This document shows positions 6,802-15,103 of a DNA stretch of 20,206 bases, piece after piece. The notes under the pieces were generated by a model. It was given only the letters and a program-made list of their open reading frames with translations. It was not told the DNA's origin and searched no databases. Source of the stretch: DASSSQ01 sp963839285 (GTDB lineage Bacteria; Actinomycetota; Thermoleophilia; Gaiellales; Gaiellaceae); contig CAWIUN010000025.1 of NCBI GenBank assembly GCA_963839285.1, positions 1 through 20,206 on the forward strand, written 5' to 3'. Positions within the stretch are counted from its first letter, which is position 1; the number at the start of each line of letters is the position of its first letter. Position numbers and translations under genes: made by a program.

Positions 6802-7048
6802 GCGGATCCGCCCCTTGATCGAGGACGGAGTCGACGTCCGCGCGGAACCGCCGAGCGTCGATCGAAGGCGCGCCCGCGAAGAATGCGATCGCCGCCTCCG
6901 CACCGACGAACTGACGCTGCCGGGGCGGCGTCAGCTCGCCGACCGGGACGCCGTTACGCGTTACCAGGAACGTCTCCCCGCGATCGAGCGCCCGCATGAT
7001 CTCGCCGCTCTCGTTCCGAAGCTCCCGCTGGGTGATCTCCCGCGCCAC
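6794..7048 (-). CDS. Phd/YefM-type antitoxin of the PIN toxin
   Basis: This 84-residue antitoxin has the Phd/YefM N-terminal DNA-binding and dimerisation fold: REITQRELRNESGEIMRALDRGETFLVTRNGVPVGEL (residues 3-39). A C-terminal arm (SIDARRFRADVDSVLDQ) should wrap the toxin. The GTG at 7046-7048 gives the conserved MAREITQREL start. A TACACT box ends 8 nt upstream and overlaps a perfect 16-bp palindrome, the probable autoregulatory operator. The gene overlaps the toxin by 8 nt. Pairing of Phd-type antitoxins with PIN toxins is common, so a VapB-type label would be less exact. Confidence 0.9.
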   Translation of the reverse strand: MAREITQRELRNESGEIMRALDRGETFLVTRNGVPVGELTPPRQRQFVGAEAAIAFFAGAPSIDARRFRADVDSVLDQGADPRG

Positions 7049-7056
7049 GGGTCAAC

Positions 7057-7075
7057 AGTGTAGCACGCGTGCTAC
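7057..7075 (-). promoter_or_regulatory. Toxin-antitoxin promoter and palindromic operator
   Basis: GTAGCACGCGTGCTAC (7060-7075) is a perfect 16-bp palindrome. On the minus strand its end runs into TACACT (7057-7062), a -10 box 8 nt before the antitoxin GTG. Binding of the antitoxin, or of the toxin-antitoxin complex, here would cover the -10 region, the usual mode of autorepression. Confidence 0.62.
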
Positions 7076-7256
7076 CCACGTCCGACAGCACGGCGACGGC
7101 CTCCACGCGGTTTGCGCAACGCCAAGTCGGCTCCGCCTCCGATCTGCCTCCGCTCGAAGGTGTCCGACGCTCCTGGGCGGCTACGAGAGCGGCTCTCGGA
7201 CATCGACGAGGTCGTCGAGTGCGGCGAAATCCTCGACGTTCCACGCAGAGTCGTAC
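7076..7256 (+). other. Intergenic stretch between the TA module and the small helical gene
   Basis: These 181 nt show no reading frame with convincing codon bias on either strand and no family I recognise. The short frames present look like chance openings in GC-rich DNA. The stretch may carry regulatory sequence for the divergent genes or be residue of a lost gene. Confidence 0.4.
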
Positions 7257-7262
7257 TAGGGT
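7257..7262 (+). promoter_or_regulatory. -10 box (TAGGGT) of the small helical protein gene
   Basis: TAGGGT ends 7 nt before the ATG at 7270 and there is no Shine-Dalgarno site, matching the leaderless pattern. The box also overlaps an in-frame GTG at 7261, which argues for the ATG as the real start. Confidence 0.45.
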
Positions 7263-7269
7263 GCGTCGC

Positions 7270-7578
7270 ATGTCCGCGGAACCGCCGGGGCCCCCGACTC
7301 GGCTCGACAGCGAGAAGCTCGACCTCCTGCGGCGCTGGGGGACAGGTCTCGCGGCGTCGGGGCGCGACGAGGAGGTCCGTGCGGCCGGCCGGGCGATCCT
7401 CCTCCTGATCGAGGAGCTCGACGCCCTCCAGCGCGACCTCTGGCACGCGCGCGCCGGTGTCTCGGCAGAGCTCGCGGGCGTCGACGACGCGCCGAAACAG
7501 CCCGAGGAACGGGACGTCGACGCCCTCGTCGAGAGGCTGCACCGTCGGCTCTCGCCGCACCGGCCCGCGACGCCGTAG
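7270..7578 (+). CDS. Small helical protein of unknown function
   Basis: This 102-residue, charged, mostly helical protein has no family I can name. A proline-rich start (MSAEPPGPPTR) is followed by two helices (about residues 14-30 and 33-62; the second contains AILLLIEELDALQRDLW), then a polar linker and a last helix (DVDALVERLHRRL). There is no signal peptide, membrane segment or cysteine. Codon bias is typical of real genes here, with G/C at nearly all third positions. The ATG fits the TAGGGT box 7 nt upstream; a GTG 9 nt earlier is possible. It is convergent with the LuxR-type regulator, with 60 nt between stops. It could be an adaptor or oligomerising protein, but nothing shows this. Confidence 0.68.
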   Translation: MSAEPPGPPTRLDSEKLDLLRRWGTGLAASGRDEEVRAAGRAILLLIEELDALQRDLWHARAGVSAELAGVDDAPKQPEERDVDALVERLHRRLSPHRPATP

Positions 7579-7638
7579 CCGGCAGCCCTCCGCGCCCGGC
7601 GCCGAGTCGAGGCGGCCGCGCACCGTCGCTCGGGCGAG

Positions 7639-10381
7639 TCAGGCCGCCGCTTCCGACCCCAGTGCCGCGCGCAGCTCCTCCCGCGAGTGGATCGCGAGCT
7701 TGCGGTACGCGTTCCGGAGGTGGTACTCGATCGTCTTCGGGCTGAGGAAGAGCGCCGCCGCCGCCTCCCGCGTCGTCTTGCCCTCGGCGAGCAGGAGCGA
7801 GACCTGCAGCTCCTGCGGCGTCAGCTCGTCGAGGCTGCTCGAGCGGCGGCGCCGCGCGGTCTCGCCCGTCGCCTCGTACTCGGCCCGTGCGAGCTCGGCC
7901 CACGGGCTCGCGCCGAGGTCGTCGAAGATCTCGAGCGCCCGCCGAAGCCGTTCTCGCGCGTCGACGCGGCGGCCGGCGCGGCGCAGGCGGGCGCCGTAGG
8001 CGAGCTCGGTGCGGGCCGTCTCGAAGGCATCCGGCGTCTGCGCGTGCAGCTCGAGCGCCTGCTCGAACGCCGGCTCGAACGCGTCGTCGTCGACGGCGAG
8101 CAGGCCGCGGCAGCGCGCGGCGCGCGCCAGCGCCCAGGGCTGGCCCTTCGCCCTCGCGGCGCGGTCGAACGCCTCCGTCGCCGCCGCAGCCTCGCCGTCC
8201 CGGCCGAGGCGCAGCAGCAGCTCGACCCGCTCGGGCGCGGGCGAGAGGTCGACGTCCGCGAGCGCGCGCCGCTCGAGCAGCGCCTGCAGCTCGTCGAGCC
8301 GGGCCAGTGCCGCCTCGACGTCGTTGCGGCCGAGCTCGAGGTCGGCGAGCGCCGCGAGCGCCCAGATCTCGCAGACGGCGGCGTCGAGGTCGCGCGCGAG
8401 CTCGACCGCCTCGGCCGCGTGGGCACGGCAGTGGGCGTCGCGGCCGAGGCGGGCCTCGAGCCGCGCGAGCCGGGCCAGCGCGCCGGCGAGCACGACGTCC
8501 TGCCCGGTCTCGCGGGCCAGGCGGATCGCCTCGTCGAAGCCCGCCTGCGCCTCGACCCAGCGCTCGCTCGAGGCGTGCTCGATCGCGACGTGGGCGAGCA
8601 GGTGCGGCAGCACTCCGACGGCCGCGGCGGCTCGGGCGGTCGCGACCGCGCGGTCGACGAGGCCCCGGCCGGCGTCCGTCTCACGCAGGTAGAGCGGCCC
8701 GAGGGCCGCCCACACGAGCAGCGCGGGCTCGACGCCGAGCTCCTCCGAGCGCTCGAGCACCCCGACGGCGGAGCGGATCGCCGCGGCGCCGCGCTCCCCC
8801 TCCCCCGCGAAGACGAGCGCCATCCCCTCGGTGATCCCCGCGAAGAACGCCGAGCGGTCGTCGCCCGCCGCGGCGGCGAGCAGCGGTCGCCCGCTCGGCG
8901 CAGTCCCGCATCCCGGCGGCGTCGCCGGCGTAGAAGGCGCCCTGCGCGGCCTCCGCCAGCATCCGCACGGCGAGCGCCGGCTCGGCGGACGCGGCCCGGT
9001 CGGCCGCGGCCACGAGCAATGCCCTGCCGACCTCGAGCGGGCCCCGCCGGAGCGCGAGCCGCCCGCGCAGGTGCTCGACCCGGAGCGCCGGCTCGAGGCC
9101 CGCCGCCGGTTCGGCGGCGTCGTCGAGCAGCGCCGCCGTCCGGTCGGCGAGCCCGCCGAGCCAGGCGGCATCGGCGGCCTCGCAGAGCAGGAAGCCGCGG
9201 CGGTCGGGCTCCGAGGTGAGCCGGGCCGCCCGCGCGAAGGCCAGGGAGGCGACGTCGTAGGCGCTGCGCTCGTGCGCCCGGACCGCCGCCTGCTCGAGCG
9301 CGGAGGACGCGGTCTCGTCCGGGCCGACCGCCGCGAGGGCGAGGTGCCAGGCCCGCCGGTCGGCGTCCGAGTCGGGAAGCGCGTCCGCGAGGGCACGGTG
9401 GACGGCGCGGCGCGTCTCCGGGGCGGCGTCGGCGTAGATCGCGGAGCGGGCCAGCGGATGCCGGAACTCGAGCCGTCCGTCCCGGATCGCGACGAGCCCC
9501 GCCTGCTCGGCCGGGGTCAGGTCGCCCGTCGCGAGCCCGAGCCCGGCGGCGGCGCGGGCGAAGAGCGCCAGGTCGCCGCGGTCGGTCGCGGCGGCGAGCG
9601 TCAGCGCGACCGGCGTCCGCCCCGGCAGCGCACCGGCGCGCTGCAGGTAGGCCTTCGCGACGCTCGTGACGACCGGCAGGGGCACGTCGAGCGGCAGCTC
9701 CGGCAACCGCTCGTGTGCCAGCTCGAGCAGCGCGAGCGGGTTGCCGCCGGTCTCGCGCTGGAGGCGCGCGAGCGCGTCGACGCCGACGCCGGGCGCCTCG
9801 CGGCGGACGAGCTCGGCCGCGACCTCGGGCTCGAGCCCGCCGACGTGGAGCGTCTCCAGGCCGAGGCCGTCGATCGCGGAGCGCTCGCCGTCGCGGACCG
9901 TGACGACCATCGCGATCGGGTCGGCGACGAGGCGCCGGGCGGCGAAGACGAGCGCGTCCGCGCTCGAGCCGTCGAGCCAGTGGACGTCGTCGACGAGGAC
10001 GGCGAGCGGCCGCTCGTCGGCGTGGGCCGCGAGCAGGCTCAACGTCGCGGCGCCGACGGCGAAGCGGTCGTCTGCGCGCGCGGGCCGCAGCGCGAGCGCG
10101 CTCTCGAGCGCGGCGGCCTGCGGCAGCGGGATCCGGTCGAGGCAGCCGAGCGCCGGGCGGAGCAGCTCGAAGAGGCCCGCGAAGGGGATGTTCGACTCGG
10201 ACTGGACGCCGCGCGCGCGCAGCACGTTCATCCCGTCCGCCCGCGCGGCGAGTGCGTCGAGCAGGGCCGACTTGCCGATCCCGGTCTCCCCCGTCAGCGC
10301 CAGGACGCCGCTCCTGCCCTGCCGCGCGCGCTCGAGCAGCTGCTCGAGCTCGCGCAGCTCTCGTTCGCGGCCGAGCAGCAT
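7639..10381 (-). CDS. LAL/MalT-type LuxR family regulator with AAA ATPase, frame break near 8884
   Basis: After correcting one extra base near 8884 this is a 913-residue large ATP-binding LuxR regulator. It starts MLLGRERELREL and has the P-loop LTGETGIGKSALL, Walker B LAVLVDDVHWLDGSS, and an AAA lid region with GGNPLALLELA. A long TPR-like helical array follows, then a C-terminal LuxR HTH (LTPQELQVSLLLAEGKTTREAAAALFLSPKTIEYHL). The family senses a ligand in the TPR part and activates transcription. Residues up to MRDCAERAT lie in one frame and those from LLAAAAGDDRSAFF in the next; removing one base joins them smoothly. The ATG has TAGAAT ending 7 nt upstream and no Shine-Dalgarno site. It is divergent from the methyltransferase/hydrolase-glycosyltransferase operon and is a likely regulator of it. 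Confidence 0.88.
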
Positions 10382-10388
10382 GTGGCGG

Positions 10389-10394
10389 ATTCTA
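10389..10394 (-). promoter_or_regulatory. -10 box (TAGAAT) of the LuxR-family regulator
   Basis: TAGAAT on the minus strand, close to the bacterial consensus, ends 7 nt before the ATG. An in-frame GTG about 21 nt upstream would place this box inside the coding region, so the ATG is preferred. Confidence 0.5.
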
Positions 10395-10455
10395 CGAATC
10401 ACCCCGGGGCCCGGACCAGGGGGGGCACCCGAGGCGACCGGCGCACATGCGGCCG

Positions 10456-10461
10456 TAGCGT
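10456..10461 (+). promoter_or_regulatory. -10 box (TAGCGT) of the methyltransferase operon
   Basis: TAGCGT lies 44 nt before the ATG and would give a leader of about 38 nt containing AGGGAGG. It is identical to the hexamer before the metallo-hydrolase gene. The rest of the 124-nt gap to the LuxR gene is C/G-rich, with no further motif I can support. Confidence 0.35.
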
Positions 10462-10505
10462 CTCGAGCGGCGGCACCACCACCGCCCACCACCAGGGAGG
10501 ACAGC

Positions 10506-11582
10506 ATGGCCACGATCGAAGAGCGTCCGCTCGACCCGGACACCCTGCACGAGTTCGTCTTCCGCGCCGTCGGCGAGGTCGGCGCCACCCTCAACACCGC
10601 GCTCGTCGTCATGGGCGACCGGCTCGGGCTCTACCGCGCGATGGCCGGCGCCGGGCCGCTGACGCCGACCGAGCTCGCGCAGCGGACCGGCACCGCCGAG
10701 CGCTACGTCCGCGAGTGGCTGAACGCCCAGGCCGCCGGCGGCTACGTCGAGTACGAGGCCGACAGCGGCCGCTACTCGCTGCCGCCCGAGCAGGCGAACG
10801 CGCTCACCGACGCGTCGAGCCCCGCGTACCTGCCGGGCTTCTTCCAGCTCGCGCTCGGATCGGTGATCGACTCGCCGCGGATCACGGAAGCGGCGAGGGC
10901 AGGCGACGGCTTCGGCTGGGGCGAGCACGTCCACGACGTCCTCGAGGGCTGCGAGCGCTTCTTCCTGCCCTCGTACAACACGCACCTGGTCGACGAGTGG
11001 CTGCCCGCGCTCGACGGCGTCGTCGAGAAGCTGGAGCGCGGGGCGAAGGTGGCCGACGTCGGCTGCGGTCACGGCGCCTCGACGATCCTGATGGCGCAGG
11101 CCTTCCCCGCCTCGCGCTTCCACGGCTTCGACTACGACCATCACTCGATCGCGACGGCGCGGGAGCGGGCCGTCGCGGCGGGCGTCGCCGACCGCGTCAC
11201 GTTCGAGACCATCCCGGCGGCGTCATACTCCGGGGACGGCTACGACCTCGTGACGATGTTCGACTGCCTGCACGACATGGGCGATCCGGTCAGCGCGGCC
11301 CGCCACGTCCGCGCCTCGCTGGCGGAGGGCGGCAGCTGGATGATCGTCGAGCCGCTCGCCGGCGACCGCGTCGAGGACAACCTCAACCCGGTCGGCCGCG
11401 CCTACTACGGCTTCTCGACGTTCCTCTGCACGCCGTCGTCGCTGTCGCAGGAGGTCGGGCTCGCGCTCGGCGCGCAGGCGGGCGAGGCGCGCCTGCGCGA
11501 GGTCGTGACCGCCGGCGGGATCTCCAGCTTCCGCCGCGTCGCGGAGACGCCGTTCAACATGGTCTTCGAGGCGAGGCCGTGA
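10506..11582 (+). CDS. Class I SAM-dependent methyltransferase with N-terminal winged helix
   Basis: This 358-residue protein has an N-terminal winged-helix/dimerisation region (about residues 25-95: GLYRAMAGAGPLTPTELAQR, then ERYVREWLNAQAAGGYV), a helical linker, and a methyltransferase domain with the SAM motif VADVGCGHG (182-190), the acidic loop FHGFDYD and the post-motif DLVTMFDCLHDMGDP. The layout is like the Rv2258c group and plant-type O-methyltransferases. It is expected to methylate a small molecule, whose identity is unknown. ATG 10506 has AGGGAGG about 5 nt upstream, a strong site. The stop overlaps the GTG of the next gene (GTGA), so the methyltransferase and the hydrolase-glycosyltransferase fusion are coupled. 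The length is normal. Confidence 0.93.
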   Translation: MATIEERPLDPDTLHEFVFRAVGEVGATLNTALVVMGDRLGLYRAMAGAGPLTPTELAQRTGTAERYVREWLNAQAAGGYVEYEADSGRYSLPPEQANALTDASSPAYLPGFFQLALGSVIDSPRITEAARAGDGFGWGEHVHDVLEGCERFFLPSYNTHLVDEWLPALDGVVEKLERGAKVADVGCGHGASTILMAQAFPASRFHGFDYDHHSIATARERAVAAGVADRVTFETIPAASYSGDGYDLVTMFDCLHDMGDPVSAARHVRASLAEGGSWMIVEPLAGDRVEDNLNPVGRAYYGFSTFLCTPSSLSQEVGLALGAQAGEARLREVVTAGGISSFRRVAETPFNMVFEARP

Positions 11583-13721
11583 CGCAGGTCGCGGGACGGG
11601 GAACCGAGCGGGCGCGCGAGCAGTCGCGCGCCCGCTACCCCGACTCCGAGGGCTACGTCGAGCGCGACGGCGTCCGCGTCTTCTACGAGGTCTACGGCGA
11701 GGGCGACAGCACGATCCTGCTGCTGCCGACGTGGTCGATCGTGCACTCGCGGCTCTGGAAGGCGCAGATCCCCTACCTGGCGCGGCACGCACGCGTCGTC
11801 ACCTTCGACGGCCGCGGCAACGGGCGCTCCGACCGGCCGGACGGCGTCGAGGCCTACCTCGAGGACGAGTTCGCGGCGGACACGCTCGCGGTCATGGACG
11901 CGACGGGAACCGAGCGGGCGACGCTGATCACCTCGTCGTGCGGCGCGCTCTGGGGCACGATCGTCGCCGCGGACCACCCGGAGCGGGTCGACGGCGTCGT
12001 CTACATCGGCCCCGCGGTCGGGCTCGCGCCCGGGCACCCGGAGCGGCAGATCCCCGGCGGCTTCGACGCCGAGCAGGACGACTACGAGGGCTGGAGGAAG
12101 TACAACAGCCACTACTGGTCGCGCGAGTACCGCGACTTCCTCGAGTACTTCTTCGCGCAGTGCTTCCCCGAGCCGCACTCGACCAAGCAGATCGAGGACG
12201 CGGTCGGCTGGGGGCTCGAGACCGACCCCGACACGCTCGCCGACACCACCCGGGCGATCTCGCTCTGCCGCACCGAGCGCTTCCGCGACACGTGCGCCCG
12301 CGTCCGCTGCCCCGTGCTCGTGATCCACGGCGACGACGACCGGATCCGCCCGCACGCGCAGGGAGTCGCGCTCGCCGAGGCGACCGGCGGCAGGCTCGTG
12401 ACGCTCGAGGGCGCCGGCCACCTGCCGATGGCCCGCGACCCCGTCAAGGTCAACCTGCTGCTGCGCGACTTCCTCGGCGGCGCGCCGCCCGCACCCCGCT
12501 GGCGCCGCGGCCGGCGCCGGCGCAGGCGGGCGCTCTTCGTCTCCTCGCCGATCGGCCTCGGCCACGCCCAGCGCGACGTCGCGATCGCCGACGAGCTGCG
12601 GCTCCTGCATCCCGACCTCGAGATCGACTGGCTCGCCCAGCATCCGGTCACCTCGGTGCTCGAGGCGCGCGGGGAGCGGATCCATCCCGCGAGCGCGCAC
12701 CTCGCGAGCGAGTCGACGCACATCGAGTGCGAGTCGGCCGAGCACGACCTGCACGTCTTCCAGGCCTGGCGGCGGATGGACGAGATCCTCGTCTCGAACT
12801 TCATGGTCTTCCACGACCTCGTCCGCGACGACCCGTACGACCTCTGGATCGGCGACGAGGCCTGGGAGCTCGACTACTTCCTGCACGAGAACCCGGAGCT
12901 GAAGAGCGCCGCCTACGTCTGGCTGACCGACTTCGTCGGCTGGCTGCCGATGGCCGACGGCGGCGAGCGCGAGGCGTTCCTGACCGCCGACTACAACGCC
13001 GAGATGATCGAGCACATCGACCGCTACCCGCGCGCTGCGCGACCGGGCGCTCTTCGTCGGCGAGCCGGACGACGTCGTCCCGCACGCCTTCGGGCCCGAG
13101 CTGCCCGCGATCCGCGACTGGACGGAGCGGCACTTCGACTTCCCCGGCTACGTCACCGGGTTCGACCCGGCCGACGTCGCCGACCGCGAGCGGCTGCGCG
13201 CGGAGCTCGGCTATCGGCCCGGAGAGGCGGTCTGCCTCGTCACGGTCGGCGGCTCCGGGGTCGGCGCCGACCTGCTCCGGCGCGTGATCGCCGCGTTCCC
13301 GGAGGCGAAGCAGCTCGTACCGGAGCTGCGGATGGTCGTCGTCGCAGGGCCGCGGATCGATCCGCGCTCGCTGCCGGCGCACGACGGGCTCGAGGTGCGC
13401 GCCTACGTCCACGAGCTCTACCGCCACCTCGCCGCCTGCGACGTCGCCGTCGTCCAGGGCGGCCTGACGACGGCGATGGAGCTGACCGCGAACCGGCGGC
13501 CCTTCCTCGCCTTCCCGCTCCGCCACCACTTCGAGCAGACGTTCCACGTCCGCCACCGGCTGGAGCGCTACCGCGCCGGCCGCGTCATGGACTACGAGAC
13601 CGACGGCCCGGCGGAGATCGCGCGGGCGATCGCCGAGGAGATCGGGCGCGAGGTGGACTACCTGCCCGTCGACCCGGCAGGCGCGAGCCGCGCCGCGGCC
13701 GCGATCGCCGAGCTGCTGTAG
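11579..13721 (+). CDS. Alpha/beta hydrolase-glycosyltransferase fusion, frame break near 13034
   Basis: The corrected product is about 713 residues. Residues 1-300 form an alpha/beta hydrolase with a nucleophile elbow TSSCG (S120), acid in HGDDDRI (D254) and H281 in GAGHLPMARDP. A basic linker (RWRRGRRRRRR, 308-317) leads to a GT-B-type glycosyltransferase that starts ALFVSSPIGLGHAQRD. Its C-terminal donor half has VTVGGSGVGADLL, VVQGGLTTAMELTANRRPF and FPLRHHFEQTFHV, like MurG and UDP-glycosyltransferases. One extra base in CGCGCGCTGCG near 13034 breaks the frame; removing it gives the smooth join YPRLRDRALFVGEP. The GTG start overlaps the methyltransferase stop. It may trim and glycosylate the same lipid or metabolite; the substrates are unknown. 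The hydrolase could instead be inactive, as its elbow lacks the usual first Gly. Confidence 0.85.
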
Positions 13722-13729
13722 GCCCTCGC

Positions 13730-13990
13730 GCTCGGCGCGGACGAGGGCGGGGCGGCGGAGGACGAAGGCCGCCGGCCGCCGCGTCTCGTTCCCCTGCCCG
13801 TCCACGGCCGCCACCTCGTGGACGAGCCGATCGGTCGGATCATGGGTGCCGTGCCCTCGACGTACGGCTCGAGGGCGCCGCTCCGCAGCGGGTTCGCGTA
13901 GACGCCGGCGACCCGCTCGGACAGGTGGACGTGGGCCCAGGGCGTCTCGACGTGGCCGATCACGCTCCGGTCGGCGGCGGCGCCAGCACT
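13730..13990 (-). pseudogene. Relic of an M23-like/extracellular domain protein
   Basis: The 375 nt between the glycosyltransferase stop and the esterase start hold no intact gene. The minus strand, however, encodes a recognisable piece in two frames. The first (about 13843-13970) includes GHVETPWAHVHLSE and GVYANPLRSGALEPY, which resemble the end of M23-type peptidase domains (GHVHLS, YVNPLRPG). The second (about 13730-13857) reads THDPTDRLVHEV and AAVDGQGNETRRPAAFVL, like the last beta-sandwich strands of such proteins. There is no start, no stop and a frame change near 13850. I take it as a decayed remnant, with moderate to low confidence; it could be a chance antisense resemblance. Confidence 0.42.
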
Positions 13991-14096
13991 GGCTTCCTCA
14001 CGCGCCGGACCGAACGCGTCGCGCCAAGGCCTCCCGTGGGCGCGGCGTTGGCCGTTCGTTGCCGCGCCGGTTGGCGGCCGGCCGGACGGTGGCGCC

Positions 14097-15103
14097 ATGT
14101 CCACTCGAACCCGCCACATCACCGCGGCCAGGTGGGCCGTCGTCCTCGCCGCCGCCGCCGCAGCCGTGCTGCTCGCCAAAACCTCGACCGTCGCCCCTGA
14201 CGAGGGCCCGGCGATTCGCGTACTGGACGTTCTCCTACGTCTCGCACGACGGCACCGAGCGGGACGCGGTGCTCGTGCTCCCCGCCTGGTACGGCCCCCG
14301 CCGCAACCCGTCGCTGCCGCTCGTGATCTCGCCGCACGGTCGCGCCGGGACCGGCCGCTCGAACGCCCGCTACTGGGGCTCGACTCCGGCACTCGGCCGC
14401 TTCGCGCTCGTCAGCCCCGACGGGATGGGCCGCCGCTTCCCGCTCCACTCGTACGGCTACATGGGCCAGATCGACGACCTGGCCGAGATGCCCGCGCCAC
14501 GCGCGGCGCGCCTTTCCCTGGCTGCGGATCGATCGCACGCGGATCTACGCGCTCGGCAGCAGCATGGGCGGCCAGGAGACGCTCCTGCTCGTCGCACGCC
14601 ATCCGCGCCTGCTCGCCGGGGCGGCCGCCATGGACTCGGTCACCGACCTCGCGCGCCGCTACCGCCAGCTGCCCGGTCTCGCCTGCGGCGCCGCGTGCCG
14701 ACGGAAGTGGATCATCCCCTACGGCGTCGTCCTGCAGCGGACGATGCGGCGGGAGATCGGCGGCACCCCGGAGCAGGCGCCCGGGCGGTACGCCGCACGA
14801 AGCCCGCAGGCGCTCGCCGGGCGCATCGCGCGCTCGGGCGTGCCGCTCCAGGTCTGGTGGAGCACGCGCGACCGGATCGTCTTCGACCAGCGGCACCAGT
14901 CCCGCGCCCTCGTCGACGCGCTGCGCCGGCTCGACCGCTGCGTGCCGGTCTCGGCGTACGTCGGCCGCTGGCGGCACTCGCACGAGATGCGGGCGGAGGC
15001 CCTGCTGCCCGTCGCGCTGGCCGGCTTCGGGCTGCTGCCGAAGGTGACCCCGCTGCCTGCCGGCGTCCGCTACGAGCGGCCCGCCTGCGCATCGAACCTC
15101 TAG
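14097..15103 (+). CDS. Exported alpha/beta-hydrolase esterase, two frame breaks
   Basis: After removing one extra base near 14211 and one near 14497 this is a 334-residue serine hydrolase. An N-terminal hydrophobic segment (ARWAVVLAAAAAAVLLA, about residues 11-27) suggests export or membrane anchoring. The hydrolase follows with VISPHGRAGTGRSN, the nucleophile elbow LGSSMGG (S155), an acid in WWSTRDRIVF and a histidine in the WRHSHEM segment. It resembles prolyl-oligopeptidase-like or feruloyl/PHB-depolymerase-like esterases; the substrate is unknown. Four cysteines in the second half (two in LACGAAC) could form disulphides in an extracytoplasmic protein. No good ribosome site precedes the ATG. 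The stop shares CTAG (15100-15103) with the convergent STAND gene. The breaks may be sequence errors rather than decay. Confidence 0.72.

Noticed and set aside
7579..7638. Transcription terminator between the 7270 gene and the LuxR gene
   Set aside because: The 60 nt are GC-rich with partial self-complementarity but have no clean stem and no T tract, so I cannot support a terminator.
8831..14200. A plus-strand open frame of nearly 1800 codons
   Set aside because: Only 11579-13034 of it is genuine coding sequence. The rest is the antisense shadow of the LuxR gene and an out-of-frame shadow of the methyltransferase. Arg/Ala/Gly-rich composition without motifs marks the shadows.
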